DNA of 32,485 nucleotides from the NCBI GenBank assembly GCA_021325145.1, contig JAJPHR010000107.1, forward strand, positions 1-32,485, in the 5' to 3' direction. This DNA comes from Verrucomicrobiota bacterium (GTDB lineage Bacteria > Verrucomicrobiota > Verrucomicrobiia > Limisphaerales > Pedosphaeraceae). The notes beneath the pieces are model-generated. The model did not search any database. It was given only the letters and a program-made list of their open reading frames with translations, and was not told the DNA's origin. Both the position numbers and the translations under genes were made by a program. This document shows positions 1 through 6,025 of this stretch, in pieces. Every line of letters starts with the position of its first letter. Position 1 is the stretch's first letter.

Positions 1-201
1 CAGTGGGCGCTGGAGTTCAAGGCGGCGGCCACGACCACCCCGGGCACCACGGACATCCAGCCTTACCTGGGCCGCGGCGTTGGGGCCGTGCCGACCTGTC
101 CCGCCACCTCGGACACAAACTTCGCCAACAGCTACAGCATCAACACGCTGACCAATGCCCCGCAGTGCCTCATCGTCACCGCGACGCACGTCCTGAACTA
201 A
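1..201 (+). CDS. Type IV pilin-like protein, 3' end (partial)
   Basis: The frame is open from base 1 and ends at TAA 199-201, giving 66 residues that begin QWALEFKAAATTTPG. It contains PYLGRG, a PTCPAT cysteine segment, SYSIN, and PQCLIVTATHVLN at the C-terminus. In the verrucomicrobial/lentisphaeral type IV pilin-like family, the globular tail after the N-terminal helix has this order: QWALE, a Pro-rich turn, P-x-CP, a Ser/Tyr-Val/Ile segment, P-x-C, and a final H-x-L. The two cysteines probably form the C-terminal disulfide loop. The N-terminal methylation motif lies outside the window. The gene is followed by a strong terminator, so it is the last gene of its transcript. The family call rests on remembered family pattern and on the matching N-terminal half at the other end of the window. 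Confidence 0.75.
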   Translation, partial: QWALEFKAAATTTPGTTDIQPYLGRGVGAVPTCPATSDTNFANSYSINTLTNAPQCLIVTATHVLN

Positions 202-230
202 GCAAGAGCCTCTGTTCTTAGCAGAAGATT

Positions 231-261
231 GGCCTGGGTCAAAACCCAGGCCGATTTTTTT
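231..261 (+). terminator. Rho-independent terminator after the pilin gene
   Basis: A perfect 9-bp stem (GGCCTGGGT 231-239, ACCCAGGCC 244-252) with a 4-nt CAAA loop is followed by GA and seven T residues. It lies 30 bases after the pilin stop codon and before the ptsN-like gene, so it separates the two transcripts. Confidence 0.9.
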
Positions 262-298
262 CTTCACGCGGCCTGGATCAATGCTAGGATTCCGGGCT

Positions 299-790
299 AT
301 GAATCATTCCGGTTCTACCATCCCGGCTCTGAGCGACCTGCTTTCACCCGCAGTCATTAGACTGCACCTGAAAGGCGCCTTGCGGACTGACGTGCTGGCC
401 GAACTCGTCGATCAAATCGCCGAGCTGTCCGGCCAGCCCAAGGCCCGGCAAAAGTTGCTGGACGCCCTCGAGGAACGCGAGCAGCTTCACAGCACCGGCA
501 TTGGCGATGGCGTGGCCTTGCCGCACGCACGCAACGCGCTCGTGGGCCTGGTGGATCATCCCATCCTGGTGTTTGGCCGGCATGACCAGGGGATTTCCTA
601 CGGAGCGATCGATGGCGCGCCCACGCAACTGTTCTTCCTGCTGGTTGCGCCCACCGTCACCCAGCATCTCGCCATGCTCGCCCGCCTCAGCCGGCTGCTG
701 CGCAACCCCAAGCTGCGCAAGGCCCTGCTCTCCGCCGAAAAACCCGACGATGTTTGCGCCTTGATCCGCGACGCCGAGGCGAAGCTTTGA
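299..790 (+). CDS. PTS EIIA domain protein (PtsN/fructose-type EIIA)
   Basis: A 163-residue single-domain protein of the PTS EIIA type 2 (mannitol/fructose, PtsN) family. The phosphoacceptor histidine is H76 in GDGVALPHAR, preceded by the usual ER-E-x-x-x-STGIG turn. The second half (FFLLVAPTVTQHLAMLARLSRLL) matches the family helix where effects of phosphorylation are transmitted. Such stand-alone EIIA proteins usually act in regulation (nitrogen/potassium or carbon signalling) rather than sugar transport, and no EIIB/EIIC gene is nearby. I chose ATG 299 because AGGA at 286-289 is spaced 9 nt from it; an in-frame ATG at 281 would add six residues. It converges on trmL with only 9 bases between stop codons. 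Confidence 0.85.
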   Translation: MNHSGSTIPALSDLLSPAVIRLHLKGALRTDVLAELVDQIAELSGQPKARQKLLDALEEREQLHSTGIGDGVALPHARNALVGLVDHPILVFGRHDQGISYGAIDGAPTQLFFLLVAPTVTQHLAMLARLSRLLRNPKLRKALLSAEKPDDVCALIRDAEAKL

Positions 791-799
791 CCTGGCAAG

Positions 800-1267
800 C
801 TACGCCTCCGCTCCACTGAAGCCTTGTTGGCGCAAGGCTTCGAATAAAACAATCGCCGCGCAATTCGCGAGGTTCAAGGAACGCGACTGCGGGTTGAACA
901 TGGGAATTCGCAACCACGACTCGCGGTTTGCCTCCAACAGTTGCCGGGGCAACCCCGCCGTTTCCCGGCCGAACACCAAATAATCACCCGCGCCAAACCG
1001 GACCTCCGAATAAACCTTCGGCCCGTCCGATTCAACGAACCAAATCCGCGCCTCCGCTGGAACCGATTCCCGAAAGACCGTCCAGTTCGGCCATCGCCGC
1101 CACTCGACCTGCTCCCAGTAATCCATCCCCGCCCGCTTGAGCTGTTTATCGTCCAGTTGAAAACCGAACGGCTCGATCAAATGCAGCCGCGTCTTCGTCG
1201 CCGCGCAAAGCCGTGCCACGTTTCCCGTGTTCGGCGGAATCTCCGGCTCAACGAGAACGATGTTCAT
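800..1267 (-). CDS. trmL: tRNA (cytidine(34)-2'-O)-methyltransferase TrmL
   Basis: This 155-residue SPOUT-class methyltransferase is the normal size for TrmL, which 2'-O-methylates the wobble base of leucine tRNAs using SAM. The SPOUT trefoil-knot signatures are present in order: PPNTGNVARLCAAT near the N-terminus, VFGRETAGLP around residue 100, and SLNLANCAAIVLFEALRQ near the C-terminus. The start MNIVLVEPEIPPNTGN is typical of the family. It is the last gene of the minus-strand run hemL-ruvX-truA-trmL and starts only 11 bases after truA, so the two tRNA-modification genes are probably cotranscribed. Confidence 0.93.
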   Translation of the reverse strand: MNIVLVEPEIPPNTGNVARLCAATKTRLHLIEPFGFQLDDKQLKRAGMDYWEQVEWRRWPNWTVFRESVPAEARIWFVESDGPKVYSEVRFGAGDYLVFGRETAGLPRQLLEANRESWLRIPMFNPQSRSLNLANCAAIVLFEALRQQGFSGAEA

Positions 1268-1278
1268 GGTGAATTCAA

Positions 1279-2073
1279 TTACTTGCCCCGCGCGCCCACT
1301 TTCGAATGGCGGGGTTCAGGTTTCGGATTTTTATAAAACACCTTCCACAAAACCAGCCCCTGCGCTGGAGCGGTCATGCCCGCCACGCGCCGGTCGCGGC
1401 GGCTGAGAATCGTCTTGATGTCCGCCGCGGCGATCTTCCCCTGGCCCACCTGCACCAGCGTGCCCACGATGCCCCGGCACATCTTGTACAGAAAACCGTC
1501 GCCTTCGATTACGAACGTCAGCATCGGCCCGCTCCGTTTCACATCGCAACGCGTCAACGTCCGCACCGTCGATTCCACCTCGTAATTCCGGCTGGCCGCC
1601 AGCGACTTGAAATCGTGCCGCCCCAGGAACAACTTCGCCGCCGAACGCATCGCTGCCAAATCCAGTTTGCGTGGAACGTGCCAGGCTTGATGGCGCACGA
1701 GCGGATTCATGCCCGGATAATTCCAAACGAAGTAGCGATACTGCTTGCCCGCCGCGTCGAACCGCGCATGAAAATCCGCGCGGCACCGCGTCGCGGCCAG
1801 CACCCGCACGTCCTTCGGCAGGTGCGCGTTGAGCGCCAGCGCGAGCTTCGCCACCGGCATCTTGAATTCCGCCGCGGGAATCTCCACATGCGCCACCATT
1901 CCCAACGCATGCACGCCCGTGTCCGTGCGACTCGAACTGTGGATCCGCTTCACGCTCGGAAACAGCCGGCCCAGCGCCTCCTCCACCTTTTGCTGTACGC
2001 CCACGCCGCTCGTCTGCACCTGCCAGCCGGCGTAACCCGTCCCGTCATAAGCGATGGTCAATTTGAGTTTCAC
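1279..2073 (-). CDS. truA: tRNA pseudouridine(38-40) synthase TruA
   Basis: A 264-residue protein that isomerises uridines 38-40 in the anticodon stem of tRNA. The catalytic aspartate is D51 in SSSRTDTGVHALG. Other family blocks are the N-terminal IAYDGTGYAGWQ, FHARFDAAGKQYRY near the middle, HDFKSLAAS, and FLYKMCRGIVGTLVQVGQGK in the C-terminal half. The predicted start is GTG, which places MKLKLTIAYDG in the usual N-terminal position. The C-terminal tail (KPEPRHSKVGARGK) is basic and beyond the conserved fold. It precedes trmL closely and follows ruvX after a spacer of about 100 bases in which I see nothing else. Confidence 0.95.
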   Translation of the reverse strand: MKLKLTIAYDGTGYAGWQVQTSGVGVQQKVEEALGRLFPSVKRIHSSSRTDTGVHALGMVAHVEIPAAEFKMPVAKLALALNAHLPKDVRVLAATRCRADFHARFDAAGKQYRYFVWNYPGMNPLVRHQAWHVPRKLDLAAMRSAAKLFLGRHDFKSLAASRNYEVESTVRTLTRCDVKRSGPMLTFVIEGDGFLYKMCRGIVGTLVQVGQGKIAAADIKTILSRRDRRVAGMTAPAQGLVLWKVFYKNPKPEPRHSKVGARGK

Positions 2074-2174
2074 TAATTAAACGGGTGCGCAAAATAAATG
2101 GCACACGAGCTGACCCCAAAAGCATTCAAAACACGCGATGCGTGCAAGGGCTCGTCCCCTCAACGCGCGCACTC

Positions 2175-2591
2175 TCAAGATTGCGCAAAACTATCCAGGT
2201 AACTTTGCAACAGGATGGCTGCGGCGGTTTGATCCACCTTTTGCTTCCGCTTGTCCCGCCGCATCTCGGCCTGGATCAGGAACCGGTTCGCCTGCGCTGA
2301 CGTCAACCGTTCATCCCATGTCTTGATCGGGATCGCCACCGAATCCCGCAACACCGCCGTGAACTCCTGCACCTTCAACGCCGCCGGGCCATAGCTGCCG
2401 TCCATGTTGCGCGGCATCCCCACCAGCAACATCTCCACCTGCTTCTCCTGGATGAGCTCCTTCAAGCGCGCCAAAAACCCCGCGAACGGTTCCGCCGGCA
2501 CAAACTCCAGCGGCAGCGCGATCACCCCCAGTTCATCGCTGATCGCCAGGCCAATCCGTTTCGTTCCGTGATCTATCGCAAGTATCCGCAT
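2175..2591 (-). CDS. ruvX: Putative pre-16S rRNA nuclease / RuvX (YqgF family)
   Basis: A 138-residue RNase H-fold protein of the YqgF/RuvX family, linked to 16S rRNA 5'-end maturation and annotated as a Holliday junction resolvase. The acidic site is recognisable: D7 in MRILAIDHGTKRIGLA, the E of the TWDERLTS block, and the D of KQKVDQTAA near the C-terminus. The VGMPRNMDGSYG segment corresponds to the family VGLPLNMDG motif. Length is normal. It lies between hemL (about 157 bases upstream, with nothing recognised in the gap) and truA on the same strand. Confidence 0.93.
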   Translation of the reverse strand: MRILAIDHGTKRIGLAISDELGVIALPLEFVPAEPFAGFLARLKELIQEKQVEMLLVGMPRNMDGSYGPAALKVQEFTAVLRDSVAIPIKTWDERLTSAQANRFLIQAEMRRDKRKQKVDQTAAAILLQSYLDSFAQS

Positions 2592-2748
2592 GATTGAAAC
2601 ACTAAAATGATTTGTTCCACTTTATTTTACTTTGTTTTGCCCGGTTCCATCAAGGACGCAGACGCCCCACGCTCTGTTCCTTTACGCCCCGATGACTTTG
2701 GCCCATGGATCTTGGACTCCTTTGATCTTCCTCAGCCACGCTCCAACG

Positions 2749-4041
2749 CTACACGCTCAACGTCTTCATCACTTTCCCCGCCGCCTTAATCGTCCGCTCA
2801 ATATCCGCCACCGTATGCGCCGTGGAAATGAACCCCGCCTCAAACTGCGACGGTGCGAGGTAAACGCCCTCGTTCAGCATGCCGTGAAAAAATTTCGCAA
2901 ACCGATCGCGGTCGCTGTGCATCGCGTCCGCCAGATTGTCCACCGGTTTGTCGGTGAAGTACCCGCAGAACATCGACCCAATGCGCTTGAACTGCACCGG
3001 CACGCCCGCGGCCTTGGCGGCTTCCTTCATGCCCGTTTCCAATTGCGCGCCCAATTTCTCCAATGCCTCGTAAGCATTGCCGGCGAATAATTCCTCGAGC
3101 GCAGTGATGCCCGCCACCATCGCCAGCGGATTCCCGCTCAACGTGCCCGCCTGATACACCGGGCCCAGCGGCGCGAGATAATCCATGATTTCCGCCCGCC
3201 CGCCGAACGCGCCCACCGGCAACCCGCCGCCGATGATTTTGCCGAAACAACTCAGGTCCGGCGTAATCCCAAAGCGTTCCTGCGCCCCGCCCCTGGCCAG
3301 CCGAAACCCCGTCATTACCTCGTCAAAAATCAACAGCGCGCCCTCGGCCCTGGTCATTTGCCGCAGGAACTCGAGATACCCCGGCTTCGGCAAATACAAC
3401 CCCGCATTGCCCGGCACCGGCTCGACGATGATGCCCGCGATATGCCCCGCGTTGGCCGCGAACGCCGCCCGCACCGCCGCCTCGTCATTGAACGGCACGA
3501 CAATCGTGTGCTGCGTGAACGCCGCCGGCACGCCCGCGCTGTCCGGATGTCCGAACGTCAACGCGCCTGACCCCGCCTTGACCAGCAGCGAATCCGCATG
3601 CCCATGGTAACAGCCTTCGAACTTGACGATCTTCTCGCGTTTCGTGAACCCGCGCGCCAACCGGATCGCCGACATCGTGGCCTCGGTGCCTGAGTTGCAC
3701 AGGCGCACCTTTTGCACGCTCGGCACCGCGGCGCAAATGAGTTTGGCCATCGTCACTTCATGCGGATTGGGAATGCCAAAACTGGTGCCCGACTCCGCCG
3801 CCCGCTGAATCGCCTGGATAATCTTCGGATGCGCGTGCCCGAGGATCGCCGGGCCCCAGGTGCCGACGTAATCGATATACTCGTTCCCGTCCGCATCGAC
3901 GACGCGCGCGCCCCTGGCCTGCGTCGCAAAAAACGGCTGCCCGCCCACCGCACGAAATGCCCGCACAGGCGAATTCACGCCCCCGGGAATGTACTTCAGC
4001 GCCTCAGCAAACAATTGTTCCGACTTCGCCCGTGAAATCAT
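2749..4041 (-). CDS. hemL: Glutamate-1-semialdehyde 2,1-aminomutase
   Basis: A 430-residue, full-length PLP-dependent enzyme that converts glutamate-1-semialdehyde to 5-aminolevulinate, the last step of the C5 route to tetrapyrroles. Family blocks: GGVNSPVRAFRAVGG at 20-34, LCNSGTEATMSAIRLAR at 114-130, FEGCYHGHADSLL at 141-153, IFDEVMTGFR at 238-247, and PLP lysine K268 in CFGKIIGGGLPVGAFGG. The ATG start gives the usual MISRAKSEQLFAEAL beginning. It implies haem made from glutamyl-tRNA; its partner hemA is not in the window. It is probably the first gene of the minus-strand housekeeping run. Confidence 0.96.
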   Translation of the reverse strand: MISRAKSEQLFAEALKYIPGGVNSPVRAFRAVGGQPFFATQARGARVVDADGNEYIDYVGTWGPAILGHAHPKIIQAIQRAAESGTSFGIPNPHEVTMAKLICAAVPSVQKVRLCNSGTEATMSAIRLARGFTKREKIVKFEGCYHGHADSLLVKAGSGALTFGHPDSAGVPAAFTQHTIVVPFNDEAAVRAAFAANAGHIAGIIVEPVPGNAGLYLPKPGYLEFLRQMTRAEGALLIFDEVMTGFRLARGGAQERFGITPDLSCFGKIIGGGLPVGAFGGRAEIMDYLAPLGPVYQAGTLSGNPLAMVAGITALEELFAGNAYEALEKLGAQLETGMKEAAKAAGVPVQFKRIGSMFCGYFTDKPVDNLADAMHSDRDRFAKFFHGMLNEGVYLAPSQFEAGFISTAHTVADIERTIKAAGKVMKTLSV

Positions 4042-4111
4042 GGAACGAAACTACCGCAATTCAACCCCCTTGACCAGCGCGAGAGACGCGAACGCCCGAC
4101 ACAAAAAAACC

Positions 4112-4223
4112 AAGCACCAAGCACCAAGCTCCAGAAAAGCACCAACTTTCAAAATCCAAAATGCCGTTGCTCCTTTTGAAGTTTGGATCTTGGTGTTTTT
4201 CTGGAGCTTGGAGCTTGGTGCTT
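4112..4223. repeat. Long inverted repeat of CTTGGAGCTTGG-type units
   Basis: Two 34-base arms (4112-4145 and 4190-4223) are reverse complements at about 32 of 34 positions. Each is built of CAAGCACCAAG/CTTGGAGCTTGG units plus a shared TTTTCTGGAG block. The 44-base interior also has partly complementary segments (ACTTTCAAAA against TTTTGAAGT), so the whole forms one long cruciform or RNA hairpin. It is AT-richer than its surroundings and lies just upstream of hemL. The same unit occurs inside priA at 7620-7745. Short frames through it (LELGAW-like) are repeat translations, not genes. Confidence 0.85.
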
Positions 4224-4295
4224 GAAGCTTGGCTTTTGGCGTTTCGCCCCATGCTGCCAGCGTCGCGCCAAACACCTGCTGTAAACTGTCCCTCT

Positions 4296-4342
4296 AAAAA
4301 AAGGGAGTGCTGGGAATCCGCCGTGATTACTCCAGCACTCCC
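4296..4342 (-). terminator. Rho-independent terminator (minus strand)
   Basis: Read on the minus strand, an 11-bp perfect stem (GGGAGTGCTGG at 4332-4342, CCAGCACTCCC at 4303-4313) is followed by seven T residues (4296-4302). It lies 46 bases after the stop codon of the small basic protein gene at 4388-4768 and should end its transcript. The loop is fairly long (18 nt). There is no T run on the plus-strand side. Confidence 0.85.
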
Positions 4343-4387
4343 CCCAACCCAACGCACTAAATTCTTGCGGCAACTTTGCCGTTCAGG

Positions 4388-4768
4388 TTACGCCGCCGAA
4401 GCCAGGGCCGCCCGGGCCTTCGCCGCGCGAAAACGCACCCAACGCGCCTTGACGGCCGCGGACACGCGCGCCCGGCCTTCCGGGCTGAGATCGTGCCGCG
4501 TCGTTCGCCTGGGCCTGCCGCCGCGAGTGGCGTTATACTTCGCCCAGCGCAACCGTTGCGCCGCTGCAATCCGCGCGCGTCCCGCCTGGGTGAGCACGCG
4601 TTTCTTTTCCGCCGCCGAACCGTTGCCCGTGTTATTTCCCATGCCTTCCGGGCGCGGCACGGACGCCAGCAGTTGATGCAACTCCAGCGTCAACAAATCG
4701 ATTTGCTCGCGGATATCGACAGCCCGCTTCAATTGTTCCAGCGGCAGAGTGGCCAATGAATGTGTCAT
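4388..4768 (-). CDS. Small basic protein with duplicated GRAR-RW motif and AT-hook-like core
   Basis: Unknown function, 126 residues. An N-terminal helical segment (PLEQLKRAVDIREQIDLLTLELHQLL, about 9-34) looks like a short coiled coil. A Gly/Asn linker follows, then two copies of one motif: LTQAGRARIAAAQRLRWAKY (59-78) and LSPEGRARVSAAVKARWVRF (94-113). Between them is GGRPRR, which resembles an AT-hook. The protein is strongly basic from residue 55 on, so nucleic-acid binding is a reasonable inference but unproven. I chose ATG 4768 because AAGGGAG lies 12 nt upstream; an in-frame ATG at 4843 would add 25 residues without family-like sequence. The gene stands alone with its own terminator. 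Confidence 0.7.
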   Translation of the reverse strand: MTHSLATLPLEQLKRAVDIREQIDLLTLELHQLLASVPRPEGMGNNTGNGSAAEKKRVLTQAGRARIAAAQRLRWAKYNATRGGRPRRTTRHDLSPEGRARVSAAVKARWVRFRAAKARAALASAA

Positions 4769-4863
4769 ATTAATTGCCCGCTCCCTTGCTTCCCACCGGG
4801 CATTCGGCGCACTGGCGCCAACATTTCGGGCGTAATTAATCACACGTGCTCCCGCACCCGCTA

Positions 4864-4879
4864 TTACATGTTTGTGTAA
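4864..4879. promoter_or_regulatory. TTACA-N6-TGTAA palindrome, possible operator
   Basis: A perfect 5-base inverted repeat with a 6-base AT-rich centre lies about 95 bases upstream of the 4768 start on the minus strand and about 215 bases upstream of the SCO1-like gene on the plus strand. The half-site size suits a dimeric repressor, but no regulator can be assigned. A chance palindrome is quite possible. Confidence 0.25.
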
Positions 4880-4887
4880 CTCCTAAC

Positions 4888-5010
4888 TCGGTAAGCCGAA
4901 GTCCGTAATGCCTCGGTCGGTCACCTGGGGCGAGCCTTGCTAAACGGGCGTGGTGCAAGGCTCCAACTCTGCTCGATGGTACGCCTCGTGCCCGAGCAGA
5001 GCCGAAGCTC
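4888..5010. ncRNA. Candidate structured RNA or cis-element with two perfect hairpins
   Basis: Two adjacent perfect 9-bp stems occur in a 250-base gene-free stretch. Stem 1 pairs GAGCCTTGC 4932-4940 with GCAAGGCTC 4955-4963 (14-nt loop). Stem 2 pairs CTCTGCTCG 4967-4975 with CGAGCAGAG 4993-5001 (17-nt loop). The loops contain complementary hexamers: GGGCGT at 4946-4951 and ACGCCT at 4981-4986, allowing five Watson-Crick pairs plus one wobble. GCCGAAG recurs at both ends (about 4895 and 5001). I could not match it to a known riboswitch, 6S, SRP, RNase P or tmRNA pattern. Strand is unknown: on plus it would be the leader of the SCO1-like gene, on minus that of the 4388-4768 gene. It could also be a mobile repeat. 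Confidence 0.35.
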
Positions 5011-5095
5011 CCTGTTCCGCAATGTTAGGGAATTGGATTACAAACTTCCCAGTCTCATCTTGAATGGCGGTTCAAATTGAGCGAAGTTCGCATCC

Positions 5096-6013
5096 ATGTC
5101 TCGTCGGACAATTTTGTTGCTGTTCGCCGGGCTGGCTTGCGTGCTCGCGGCCTGCCGGCGGGAATCCACGCCGCCGGCCAGCACCCCGGCTTCGGCGACG
5201 GTCAACACCAACCGAGAATATTACCAGGCCAAGGGCGTCGTTCAGGAGATCAAGGCCGAAGCCAGGAGCGTTGTCATCAAACACGAGGAAGTGCCGAACT
5301 ACATGGCCGCGATGACCATGCCGTTCGATGTTAAAAGCGCCGACGAGTTGCGTGATCTCCAGCCGGGCGATGCCGTTTCCTTCCGCATCGTCGTTGCCGG
5401 CGACGACGCGTGGATCGATCAAATCAAAAAGCTCAGCGCGGCGCCCAAGCTTTCCGAGTTGCCGCAGAACGGTCAATTCCGTGTCACGCGCGATGTGGAA
5501 CCGCTCAAGGTCGGCGACCTGCTGCCCAATTACCATTTCACCAACCAGCTTGGACAGGCCGTCAGCACCGCGCAGTTCAAAGGCCAGGCGCTCGCGTTCA
5601 CCTTCTTCTTCATCCGCTGTCCTTATCCGACCTTCTGCCCGCTCATGTCGAAAAATTTCAGCGACACGCAACGCAAGCTGCTCGCCCTGGCCAATGGCCC
5701 GACGAACTGGCATCTGCTTTCGGTGTCGTTCGATCCGGAGTTCGACAGCCCCGAGGCGCTCAAGAGTTACGCGCGGCCTTACAACTGCGATCCCAAACAT
5801 TGGGATTTTGTCACCAGCGATCTGGTCGAAATCACCGCCCTGGCCGACCAGGTGGGCGAAAATTTCTGGCATGAAGGCCCGAGCATCACCCACAATTTGC
5901 GCACCGTGGTGGTGGATGCCCAGGGTCGCATCCAAAAAATAATTCCCGAGAACAAATGGACCAGTGACGAGTTGGTTGCCGAAATCGTCAAAGCCGCCGC
6001 GGCGAAGCCGTAA
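5096..6013 (+). CDS. CusF-like/SCO1 fusion lipoprotein (copper handling)
   Basis: A 305-residue exported lipoprotein: signal peptide 1-19 with lipobox LAAC and acylated C20. Residues 44-113 form a CusF-like copper-binding domain with H63 and M73/M75 in HEEVPNYMAAMTMPF; the CusF tryptophan position is a methionine (M70). Residues 135-300 form an SCO1/SenC thioredoxin-like domain with the cysteine pair C175 and C181 in RCPYPTFCP and the conserved histidine H266 in SITHNLRT. SCO1 proteins deliver copper to the CuA site of cytochrome oxidase or keep its cysteines reduced. The fusion suggests copper capture and transfer in one periplasmic protein. It stands alone on the plus strand and converges on priA with a 12-base gap. 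Confidence 0.88.
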   Translation: MSRRTILLLFAGLACVLAACRRESTPPASTPASATVNTNREYYQAKGVVQEIKAEARSVVIKHEEVPNYMAAMTMPFDVKSADELRDLQPGDAVSFRIVVAGDDAWIDQIKKLSAAPKLSELPQNGQFRVTRDVEPLKVGDLLPNYHFTNQLGQAVSTAQFKGQALAFTFFFIRCPYPTFCPLMSKNFSDTQRKLLALANGPTNWHLLSVSFDPEFDSPEALKSYARPYNCDPKHWDFVTSDLVEITALADQVGENFWHEGPSITHNLRTVVVDAQGRIQKIIPENKWTSDELVAEIVKAAAAKP

Positions 6014-6025
6014 GCGCCCCGTGCC

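Noticed and set aside
4149..4373. Short frames in the hemL-upstream spacer (LELGAW-like peptides)
   Set aside because: They are translations of the inverted CTTGGAGCTTGG repeat on several frames, without start signals or domains.
4888..5010. Assignment of the structured spacer to a known riboswitch, 6S RNA, SRP RNA or RNase P
   Set aside because: None of the conserved cores I know for these classes is present on either strand.
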